From Glomus cerebriforme (taxonomy: Eukaryota > Glomeromycota > Glomeromycetes > Glomerales > Glomeraceae), in assembly GCA_003550305.1 (NCBI GenBank), contig QKYT01000110.1, positions 74,395 to 138,394 on the forward strand: a stretch of 64,000 bases of DNA, given 5' to 3'. The notes under the pieces are model-generated. The model worked only from the letters and a program-made list of their open reading frames with translations. It made no database searches and had not been told where the DNA came from. The translations under genes and the position numbers were made by a program. Positions 47,455 through 57,883 of the stretch are shown piece after piece; within the stretch, counting starts at the first letter, position 1; each line of letters opens with the position of its first letter.

Positions 47455-48621
47455 TTAGGATGTTTTTGCATTAATTCAAATGGAAGGTGGTAAAATCTTT
47501 TATTACGCAATATCCAGTTTGATTTTTTCTGGATTAATGGTAATAGTTTCACTTTGAAAGCATTAATTTTAGATCAAGTGTAATTATATAAATTTTAACA
47601 ATTATATTGATTATATTTGAATAATAACTTACCTTTATCTTTATTTTAGAATGAGCTAATCAAAGTAGGAATACTATATGCAGGACTTTATATAACTACA
47701 AGGTAATCTTTGAAATATCAGAAAAAAGTTTTTCAAAAATTGTGAGCAAAATACTCAAAATATTATTAGTAATACCAGAAAAGCTGATACTTAACCAAGA
47801 TTTTTGTAATATGTTAAGAAAAGTTTATAAAGAAATAGATGTTAGATTTGTAATTGATGAAGCTCATTGTATTCTAGAATATAATCATTACAGGTAAAAA
47901 TTCCAGTTTTCATTTTTTTTTAACATTTATATTAATCTAAACTTATATTATTTTATTAGGCCTGAATGGAAAAAGCTAGGCTGCTTAAAAAAGTTCTTTC
48001 CATCTACTTCCATTTTACTTCTTACTGCCACTTGTTTCCAAGATGATATGGAAATAATTCATCAAAATCTTAATATTAATTTAGTAAACTTCAATATGAT
48101 TTGTAGTTCATACTTTTCATATCCTAAAATTGAATATACAGTGAAAAAAAAAAAGTAAATTTAGTGGAAATAGCTAAAATTGTTAATGAAATTAGCAATG
48201 ACCAGTGTATAATTTATTGTTGCTCTCCAGGTATATGTAATTAAATATTACCTTTATTGCAAGACAAATTAAAAGAAATAGCAATTGGCACTTATCATGG
48301 AAGTTTTGAAAGTTTTAAAAGAGATCAGATTATGCTTTATGGAAATCTCAACATCTAAAAGTTATGATAGCAACAAATGCTTTTGGTTGGAGTAAATTCA
48401 CCTAATGTTCGCACCGTTATACATTATATATTTATATAGTATAAGTTAGTATTTATATTATTTATATTAAAAAAGTTTAAGTATCAGTTATAGGAAAATT
48501 CACCTTTTACTCTTTATTACATACTAGATAATTTTATACAAGAATCTGGGTGTGCAGGTCAAGATGGAAATCCAGCACAAAGCATTTTATTTTATTTTCA
48601 AAATAATATCAAAATTATATA

Positions 48622-48806
48622 TACAGTCATCACTCTCTATAGGTCCTCCTGTTTAGTTACACTCCCTTATAAGTATATTTATGCTTAGTCCAAGCTACTA
48701 ATAATATTATTAAAAAAACCTCCTCTAGTTATATTATATAGGTTTTTTATAATCATACCTTTTTTTTCAGTTCTGAGGGGTATAATTATATAGGAGGATA
48801 ACTGTA
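48622..48806 (-). mobile_element. MITE copy 2, inverted relative to copy 1, inside the RecQ gene
   Basis: About 185 bases bounded by TACAGTCATC (left) and GGATAACTGTA (right), flanked by TA, and matching copy 1 (37816-38003) along its length in reverse orientation. It interrupts the helicase between motif VI and the zinc subdomain; excising it and one TA rejoins NIKIIYT to a further codon series ITGDYER ahead of a small intron. Confidence 0.85.
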
Positions 48807-49116
48807 TACCATAATTACAGGAGATTATGAAAGGTAAGTTCCTTTTTACTACAAATAAAAAAATTATTATACTAATATTAATGTTTTTTCTTAGTGATTT
48901 TATGAATAATGAATCTACATCTATTGAACGCATGCAATATCTAAATAAAGAGCAAAAGAAGATATTTGAAATAGTTATGTACTGTAAGAGTATTTATGAA
49001 TATCATGTTCAACAACTTGCAGCTTACCATTCATAGCAATCTGATTTTCAAATTTTACAGTATACAAAGTATGATTATTGCAAAACTATTTCAAAAATCT
49101 TCCCAAATCTGAAAAT

Positions 49117-49346
49117 CAGTGTATAAAATCTGAAAAAAATTATATGTGCACATGTGCATATAAAGCATTTTTTTTTGTGCACAATCAAAAATTTTTTGTG
49201 CACAATAGTGCACATTTTTATTAATTTTATTAATATTTTTTAAAAAAAAAATTGTGCACATAAGTGCACATTAAATTTTAAAAATTGTGCACATAAAAAT
49301 TAAAATGTGCACATGTGCACATTGTGCACATGAATTTTATACACTG
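49117..49346. mobile_element. hAT-type MITE made of GTGCAC palindromes
   Basis: 230 bases with perfect 13-base terminal inverted repeats (CAGTGTATAAAAT / ATTTTATACACTG) and an exact 8-base target duplication CTGAAAAT (49109-49116 and 49347-49354). Eight-base duplications are typical of hAT. The interior holds ten copies of the palindrome GTGCAC, several in ATGTGCACAT context. It sits within the RecQ pseudogene. Confidence 0.9.
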
Positions 49347-49730
49347 CTGAAAATATAAAAAATAATGTAATTTGTTTACTGGAAGTTATTACCACTGTGA
49401 CAGAATTTTTGAAGATGAAAGATAAACTTACTTTACCTATTGATATTATTCATGTTTTTGCTAAAGTAAATAATAACAATGTCAAAGAAAAGCAGCTCAA
49501 ATCTTTATCAATTTACAAATAAAATTACAATAAAACTCTTTGATGATTTGAAGATATTTCACGTTTATTTAACAACTTAATTGTAAAAAAACTAGTAAAG
49601 GTTCATATTGAATTAAAAAAAATAAATACAAGTGCAAGTTCTATGCAATTGTCTAGTAAAGTAATAATAGAAGGGATTACTGAGAATGCTATAAAAATAG
49701 CACAAAACCAGTATTAGAGTTTTTTATTAA

Positions 49731-50636
49731 AGTGTTAGTTACAAAAAAAAATAAAATATTTTTATAATACTGGCAGATCCTTATTCTGGCGAGATTTATG
49801 AAATGGCCTTAAAAATTTCTGAAAATATGTATTTGGATTTTTAAATTTTTGCTAACATATTGATCATAATAAAATTCACGTAACTACATGCTTTTCTTAA
49901 AGATGTTTAAAAAAGTAAATTGTAAATAAACATATCCAATTATTATTTTTATAGTTATTCTTTGATTACTTATAATATTAGTTTATCTTTTATATGATAG
50001 AGTTTTTTTTTAATAAAATAATTACCAACATTGGATATATAAATTTAAAATCAAAGTATTTTATTATCTGGAGCAAAGCAAAGGACTATATATGTTTACG
50101 CAAGGTGATAAATGATTAAGATCACGTGGTGATTTTTGGTTATCCGCATACGTAAATTGACGAATAAAAATTGTTATTTTGATTGTTTTGATGTTATATT
50201 GGACAAGATATACTGATAAGGCGATAACAATAAATAATGTCACACAAATAGTTTTTTTTCTCAAAGCTCTAAACTTACAATGGTTTCCATTGCCTAGTTA
50301 AATATATATATTGAATTTGATCATCATAAAATAGAATTATAAAAAAATTACATAAATTTAAGTCAAATTTTTTTAAATTGCATTAAACTTAAAAAGCAAA
50401 ATACTTTTTTTTTTGGAATATTACAATTAAAAATGCTTCCAGAGTCTTATAATATTCAAATTACAATTATTACTAAAAGTTTCTAAATTTTCTTTAAAAA
50501 TATATATCATATTAACCAATTCATAATTAGTAATCAATTATTAAATATATGACCAATAAAATTCATTTCACGTAATATGGTTATAAGTAAAAAATTTTGT
50601 CATACTATAGGAATATTTTTTATTTCAGATACCATA
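49731..50636. other. AT-rich intergenic DNA, no gene seen
   Basis: A 66-codon hydrophobic minus-strand frame (50064-50264) is not convincing. No repeats recognised. Confidence 0.45.
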
Positions 50637-50644
50637 CTAGTCTT

Positions 50645-50989
50645 TAAACTTGGGTGCTGAAAACCTTTCAGCTATGTGCTAAATCCCAAAATATTTCAGT
50701 ATATACAAGTTGCTGAAATCCCAAATCCCAAATTGATGCCAAAATTCCAAAATCCTAAACTCTAAGCTTTGGTTATTTCTTTAAGAGAAATTTTTTTTCA
50801 ATTCACTTTTATATGATTATGACTGAAATCTATGATTTATGGATTTTAGGATTTCATCAATAATTTGGGATTTTGGCATCAATTTGGGATTTGGGATTTG
50901 GGATTTCAGCAAATTTCTGAAATTGCATTTTGGCATATGCCGAATCCCAAATAAATTTCGGCATATAGAGATTTTGGCACCCAAGTTTA
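50645..50989. mobile_element. hAT-type MITE, palindromic, with 8-base target duplication
   Basis: 345 bases. Terminal inverted repeats TAAACTTGGGTGC / GCACCCAAGTTTA are perfect over 13 bases, and the 8-base duplication CTAGTCTT (50637-50644 and 50990-50997) is exact. Inner arms carry mirrored runs of CCCAAATCCCAAATTGATGCC and its complement, so most of the element can fold on itself. No coding capacity. Confidence 0.92.
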
Positions 50990-52091
50990 CTAGTCTTATA
51001 TGTAACAGGTAACTTCATCATCAAAAAGTTCAGATCATAATCATCATAGTAACTCTATTTATTTGAAATCTTATTTATCACATACTATTCGTCACATAGG
51101 GTTTAGATGATTGGTCATATGTCATATGCCTGAGTTTTTTTGATAATTTTATATAAATTCTAGTCATATATGCCATGTATTTTCATGTTTAGAGAGGAAA
51201 TTAAACTCCTATAGTCTGACGATATCTTGTATAAATTAAATAGTTGACCAAATTTTGACTGTAGAGATGCCAAGTCCCAGTAAAAATTAAATGTGGGAAC
51301 TTTCTTGGCAAAAGTGATCTATATTCTACTTTCAGAATGTGCACATAAACAAATGATCACCAGGACAATTTTTTCAAAGCCAGAAAAGTATTGATTATGA
51401 TATGCGTACGTTAAATGATTTATCCTTTCCTGCAATCTGTATAATAATTTTTTCAAATGGGTTGATAAATATATACTTTATTTATAATACAAGAGGCGCT
51501 GTTTTTTTATGCCAAGAAAATCATTGATATTATTTTGTGTTCATTATACTGGATTTCATCTTAATAGAAATAAATATAAATGCCATAGTTCACATATTCA
51601 GTTGTTAAATTCTCACTGTTAACGATAAAAAAAAAAGTAAACTACAACAATAACTATCAAACGAAATAAACTATTCTGTTCATCTCCTTTCTATCTTAGG
51701 CCTTGTGATCTTTCTTATCTCTGGTATTTTCGCCCAATGCGATCCCAATACTGGAGGATGTACTTGTCTCCCAAATTCCCCTCAAGGTCAATATTGTAGT
51801 GGTAGGTATGATGCATGCAGTCTAAAGCCACTATTTTTTATCATGTGACTTCAAATGAATAGAAAAAAAAAATTAATTAATATATACTTAAAATTTTTTC
51901 TGTAAAATTATAGTTTAAATAATACTCTTTCATATAACAGAAAGATTTTTCAAATTGGATTACTATAGCATGAGCTATATAAATTTAAATTTCAGTAATT
52001 TTACTAAGTTTAATAGTAATTTAGTAAAAATTTGGCCGGTTTAGCACTAATATAATGCAGGCCAAAATTTACAAACTGGCTAGAATTAAGA

Positions 52092-52220
52092 GTTGTAGAC
52101 CATGTCCAAAACCTATACATCAGCCTAAATTAGGAGATTATTGCTGGTAGAGTCTTAAGGGATTATTAAAATAGGCCAATAATTTAGGCCGATGGGTAGG
52201 TTTCAGACATGGGCTACAAC
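52092..52220. repeat. Palindromic MITE-like element in the intron
   Basis: Arms of 41 bases (52092-52132 and 52180-52220) are complementary with about 6 mismatches, starting GTTGTAGACCATGTC and ending GACATGGGCTACAAC. The spacer is 47 bases. Flanking duplication not clear. Confidence 0.7.
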
Positions 52221-52417
52221 AGATCAATCACATTTTTATTTTAGCATGAGAATTTTTAATGCGATTTATTAATTTTATTAATGTGACAATNCACAATCAT
52301 CAGCATTTGCAGATTATCATCATCTTTTTTTTAAATTAAAGATGTCACCAAAAAAATGAAAGGTTTAACTTGCAGTTACTCAAAATAATAAAGCTTTAAA
52401 AGCAAAAAATATAACTA

Positions 52418-54382
52418 ATGATAAGGATTATAAACAGTGATGATGATAATGACTTGTCAGATTATCATGATTCTGAAGATGATTGGTATGATGATGAACT
52501 TGAAAATAATTTGAACCAAATTTCACAAACTGTTTTTGATGTTATGATTGAAAATGCAAAAGNCCCATCAGCATTTACAAATAAATGCCCATTGGTTTAT
52601 ATTGGAAATTCAGAAAGAACACAGAGACGCAAAAATTCAGCTAATAAAACTGCAGCAGTTAGAACCTCCAAACTTGATACCTTTTTTCCCACACTTCAGT
52701 CACATCAATNTACAATAAAAGAACTTACGGATAAGTTAAAACAACTTGAAAAAGATCAAGAGCAAGAAGNTTTTGAATTAGCATTAGAGNATGTAAAAAG
52801 ATTAATTGATGATAAGTCTCTGGTTTTGCAAGTCAAAAACTGATTACAACTTATAATGCAGTATATTAACTTACGATTAAATGGCCTTAAAAGTATNGAT
52901 GCAAGTAAAACTCTTGCCATCAGTATCAGAAAAGGAGATTATCAAGCCCAGCTAATTAGATCATGGACCCAAAATTTTATTGTTCATCGTCAGATTCCAG
53001 TATCAATGCGTGAAAAGCATCAAAAAATAAAAAGTTTATTAGGTGATGAAGATATTCATCAAATGATTACAGAATATCTTTGGAGTGTTGGTTGTAATGT
53101 AACAGTAAGTGAATTTAAAACTTATATTGAACAAGAAGTATTTTCAAGTATGGGGATTAAAAGAAAAAAAAAATTTCTGAAAATACAGCTCGTGCTTGGT
53201 TAAAACATTTTCGATGGGAATTTCATATTGAAAAAAAAGATGTTTATTATGATGGTCATGAAAAACCAGATGTAATTGAATATAGAAAATGTTTTTTAAA
53301 TAAAATTTTTGAATTGGAAAAGTGGATGTTAAAACCATTAGATGATAATATAATGGTTTTAAAAGAACCAATTTTAAATGAAAATAAAAAACGTCACATA
53401 TTAATAACATATGATGAATCTACTTTTTATGCTAATGATGGGAAAAAAACTTTTTGGAGACCTGTTGGATATCAACCACTTCGGAAAAAAGAAGCAGGGC
53501 TTAGTTTGCATGTTAGTGATTTTCTTACAGAAGTTGATGGACGTTTAAAAACTGAAGAAAAAGAAGCATGTGTTTTAATGAAACCAGGAACAAATCATGA
53601 TGGATGGTGGAAAATGGAGGATTTAATTAAACAGGTAATATTATCTGTTTTATTTTTAAAATTTTTTTATTAATTACCTTTAACATTAGATAACTGAAAA
53701 GGCAATCCTTATATTTGAAGAATTACATCCTGGTGATGTTGGTGTATTTGCATTTGATAATGCAACAAGTCATGCAGCATATGCTGAAGATGCACTTATT
53801 GCTTCGTGAATGAATCTTAAACCTGGTGGTAAAGGAAAATTTAGAAATGGATTAATGCCTGATGGATCAGTACAGTCAATGCACCTTCCAAATGGACAGC
53901 CAAAAGGTATCAAGTTAGTTTTGGAAGAACGTGGGTTGTGGCCTCAAAGTCAATTAAGACGTATTTGTGATGATTGTAAAAAACACTTACCTGTTTTGGA
54001 AAATTGTTGTGCAGTTCATGTGCTTTCACTTCAGCCAGATTTTTTAGCACAAAGGCCATTAATTAAGGAGATTATTGAAAACCGGGGTCATAAGGTGATA
54101 TTTTATCCGAAGTTCCACTGTGAACTCAATTTTATTGAAATGTTTTGGGGTGCTGCTAAACGATATACCTGTAATAATTGTGATTATTCATTTAAGTCAT
54201 TAGAAAGAACTGTTCCGGAAGCATTAAATTCTGTTTCTTTAGAACAAATTAGACGATATTCTCGTCGTTCTTGGAGGTTCATGGATGCGTATAAAAAAGG
54301 TTTAACAGGCACTGCAGCTTTATATGCTGTAAAAAAATATAAATCACATCGGAGAATTCCTGAAAATGGGATAAATTTTTAA
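52418..54382 (+). mobile_element. DDE transposase gene (Tc1/IS630-like), near complete but with a few lesions
   Basis: Acidic N-terminus, coiled coil (residues about 100-130), helix-turn-helix-like region, then a DDE core: LITYDESTFYANDGKKTFWR (first Asp), HVSDFLTEVDGRL, FAFDNATSHAAYAEDAL (second Asp), and FHCELNFIEMFWGAAKRYT (Glu). A 55-base intron at 53635-53689 joins LIKQ to ITEKAILIF in phase. Lesions: a frame shift near 52840-52900, another near 53165-53175 (A-run), one TGA at 53808, and several Ns. The Cys pairs CDDCKK and CNNCDY are also present. Nothing recognised as terminal inverted repeats. It is nested in the intron of the secreted-protein gene, same strand. Confidence 0.8.
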
Positions 54383-54635
54383 TAAAAACTATTGGTCCAT
54401 TAAATTCGCAATCACATGATATAAAGTATTGACCAATAAAATTTTTCCACGTGATTTTATTAAAATTTGGCCGCAAAATAAAAAAGTGGTGGCTTTAGAC
54501 TGCGTGCACCCTAGTGGTGGTATTTGCTATTATGGCCCTTGTACTTATGGCTGTTGTCAAAATGTACTGGATGTAAATGACTTCTGTTGTCCAGACAGTG
54601 CATGCCAAAATTGCCAAGGAAATATAATAAATTAA

Positions 54636-57600
54636 TTACTATTTATGTATGAGATATATTATCATATTTAATAAAGTTTTTCCCATATCATTTTTATTTA
54701 CTGTATATGCGGGGTGTGATATGCATCTGAATAATAAAAAAAAATGTTTATATGCCGGTTTCATATACTGTACATATTTTATCGGACGTCAAAATGTACT
54801 AACTCGCAGATTGAAATTTTTTCTTGGCATTTTTTTTGGGACCGCCCTGTCTCACAAATTTCTTGGTATATGGCCAGAGAGACTTATGCCAATAAAATTA
54901 TTATTTATTTATTATGCTTTATTTATATTATGTAAGTGTGTAATGTAGATTTGCAACATGACATTGAATTATTCCATTTTGTATAAAAAAAAATATATAT
55001 TATCATTTATGCAATTCAAAAACATATTTATTGAAACAATGCACATAATGATTCAGCTCAATAATGCCAACTCTGAGTCATTGAAAGATAGTAAAACTGA
55101 TAAATTCTCAAACTCAAAATACAAGAAAACGGTTAATAATGAGATAGGCAGAAAAGGCGCAAAGAGATCAAGAGGCACTTGTAACTTCCCAGAATGTGAC
55201 TAAAATTTCTAAGATAGAAACATGTTAACTTCAGAGCAAGACTTATCCCAATCTCACAAGCTAGGTCTGGACCTCGGTCAGTATCTTGCGCCTTATCAAA
55301 GCATCTCCAAGTTAACGCATTCAAATTAGCATGTGTTCTTAAATGATCAGAATCATATGACATCAAATGGGCTTTGATAGGAGTGTGATGAAGTTAAATG
55401 TTTCTCTTTCAGAATCACATTGTTTTATTTTATATTAATAACTAAATTAGTCAGTAGTGACAATTTAGAACAATAGGAATTTAATGATTAGTTAATACTT
55501 TTAAAATAGTTATTACTTATTAGCATCATAGAATCGATGGAGGCCGATGTATTACATGGCTTTAACTACAAGGTATATTCAATGGTCCACTAATTATAAA
55601 ATCTGTTAATTATTCTATTAAATTTATTCGGTTTATAAATAATACCTCTAAGTTTAATAATTGCCTCTCATTGACTTTTTAAAAATTCTTTTAACATGTT
55701 CTGCTCTAGATAATTTGACGTAAATCCAGCGGTATTTCTGCTAAAAGACATGAGTATCACCAGAGACAAAACTTGAGTGAAAGTTCGTGTAAAAGAGTAT
55801 AAATTTTACTGTGGATAAATTTTATGCTGGTATCAGCTTCTTTATTATAAGTACAAATGAATTTGTGTGTACAAAATATATTAAAGTCATCTAAGATAAT
55901 ATGAAATTAATGAAGCTAACAAAAAAGAGAATGGAAGACCAATTGTAGTTATAAGAGTATTGGCGAAGAAAGGTAAATGTAACATTGTATAAAATCTATC
56001 CATACTAAAGTTTGATCAATTTATTAGACATTTAGACTATCCTCTGATCCTTGTAAATGGAACTCCTCTATGTCGGCTAACAGTTTAATATTTTTATTTC
56101 ATTTTTTTATATTATTGTTCGTATTGTGTAGTGCTATAAATTCTATCATAAAACAAATCACTTTTATATATATTTTTTCAGATTGAATTCTGCACTTGAA
56201 TTTCACCACATTACATTTTAAGGCTAATACTCCCTACAGCTTTATCATTGCTTTATATTGTATGCAAATACTGTAGTTATGTTTTTTATTAATAAAAGAA
56301 TTTTACAATAATATCAAATGTTACAAGAAAATAGTTAATATTTTTTTTTCTAAAAAATCCTACACATATTTTTCTCAATCCTAATTAATAAAGCCGAAAG
56401 AAAATTATTATTTTGAGAGGACGTCCAAAGACAGTCGAATTACGCTGTCACATTCGCGTGATATCAGCCGCCAAGTTTTATTTTTTATTTTGTTTTGCAA
56501 TATTATTCAAGCGATCATATCATTTTTTAACATTTTTCCTTTAATTCTTGAGCACTCAATACTATCACCTCAAAGGAGACAATATAAAATCACTAATGGT
56601 GTATTTCTACCAATACGAAAGTCATAATTCTTAGACATAATTAAGTCGTACTTTTATATTAAAATTTGTTGGTGACTTATTATGACGAACGAAATGCATT
56701 TTTCAATTTAGTGTGGGAATAAGGAGATGATCATATGTGCAGATTTAGAACATAATTGCTTTGTTAATATTTTTTTGTAATACTGATTCGATCAGCATAC
56801 ACGGGATTTCATATCAGGAGATCAATTAAAAATGTTTTTACTTTCCGTTATGACAAAAAAAAAAAAACTTTAATAAAAAAAACCGTTACACACATCGAAC
56901 ATAGTTGCAACCCATCTAACTAAAGGTATGTCATATTATGAGTTGTATGAATAGTTATATTCAATGTTTTTCTTTTATTTTTTAGTTGTATTTTCTATTT
57001 TATTTCTTTCTTTTTAATCTTTTTTTTAAAAAAAAAAAAATCTTGTTCTAACTTCCTTTTTTTTATTCTGTAGTTTCTTACTCACAAAGATACTTTTAAA
57101 GGTGAATGTTAAAAGAAGCATTAAAAGTTTTTTAATCCATTTATTTTTAATTCTTTTATTATTTTCTCTGTAAAAGATTGTTTGAAACGAATTTTAATTA
57201 GAGTGGCTTAGCATTAACATGCGATATTACACTGATCTACAGTACATGGTGAATCAAATCTGCCGATATGTGTCTTTTTGATTATTTGATCGTACAAGCA
57301 AATGAAAAAAAAGTATTATTTTTGATTTTGTGTTTTTTTTTAATTATTTTTATCTATCAATACTTAGCGCATTACCAGATTGAATTATTTGATTATTATC
57401 TGCAATAATTGCATTTTTATAATAAGATCAATGATAATTTTTGTTTAGTCTTCAAATTTCTTTGCATATTCGTTACAAAATATTATGTGTCGGTAATTCT
57501 GAAGATGTAAATTAAGGGGCAATAAAAATCATACTTTAACTTCAATAAACACACGTTACGTATTCTTTTTCTCTTTTTTTTTTTTCTTTTATTAGAACCA

Positions 57601-57759
57601 TTTTTAAACAGTTTTCCCACACTTTTTAAATACAATGACTTTGATATATTAAACCACCCTTAAAAAATGGGGTGTTGCAAAAAACTATAAATATAAACTG
57701 AAGTAAGAACATAAATCATTTTGACATAATGTTTCTTCAAAATTCTAGATAAAATAAAT
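54636..57759. other. Intergenic region, no gene supported
   Basis: Frames at 54649-54948, 54958-55203 and 55133-55366 lack recognisable features; the last two overlap on opposite strands near 55130-55200 and may include a short decayed fragment. Long A/T runs at about 56860 and 57020. Confidence 0.4.
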
Positions 57760-57883
57760 ATGGTTAACGATACAGTAACAGTAATAATGAAGGTAAAGCA
57801 CATAATAGTTTTTCCATTTAAGTTTATTAATGGTAGAACTTTTTATTTCAGATAACGGAAACGGTGAAAGTAAAAATCATAGG
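57760..57883 (+). CDS. Possible two-exon start of a small gene, weak
   Basis: ATG at 57760 opens MVNDTVTVIMK, then a GTAAAG donor and a TTTCAG acceptor lead in phase to ITETVKVKII before a GTACAT donor. I could not follow it further. Codon content is plausible but the evidence is thin; it may be chance. Confidence 0.2.

Larger units (their letters stand above)
47455..49730 (+). pseudogene. RecQ-type DNA helicase, C-terminal part of the fusion, decayed
   Basis: Motifs in order: Walker A degraded to MEGGKIFYYA (functional form has GGGKT), motif Ia remnant LMVIVS, then IPEKLILNQDF, motif II VIDEAHCILEYNHYRPEWKK across an intron at about 47893-47960, motif III LLLTATC, motif IV CIIYCCSPG, the region GTYHGSFESFKRDQ, motif V ATNAFG...SPNVRTVIHY, and motif VI QESGCAGQDGNPA, where both arginines of 'GRAGRDG' are lost. 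After a MITE insertion follows an RQC zinc-subdomain-like piece (MYCKSIYEYHVQQLAAYHS) and a winged-helix-like region (DISRLFNNLIVKKLVKVHIE) to about 49720. Frame breaks throughout; not functional. Confidence 0.85.
51666..54635 (+). pseudogene. Small secreted Cys-rich protein gene, start codon lost, intron carries a transposon
   Basis: Exon 1 (51666-51801) encodes a textbook signal peptide (NYSVHLLSILGLVIFLISGI then FAQ) followed by CDPNTGGCTCLP. Exon 2 (54499-54635) encodes CVHPSGGICYYGPCTYGCC, later DFCCPDSACQNCQGN and a TAA. The junction (G|GTAGGT ... TTTAG|AC) is in phase 1-2 and creates a plausible Cys-rich protein of about 90 codons with 14-15 cysteines. The intron is about 2.7 kb because a DDE transposon and a small palindromic element sit in it. 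The codon where the initiator belongs is ATA, and upstream in frame comes a TAA with no ATG between, so the start is lost, non-AUG, or a sequence error. Role unknown; small secreted Cys-rich proteins are often effector candidates. Confidence 0.65.

Noticed and set aside
54649..54948. 99-codon plus-strand ORF downstream of the secreted protein
   Set aside because: Composition follows the AT-rich DNA, overlapping frames are equally open, and no motif is recognisable.
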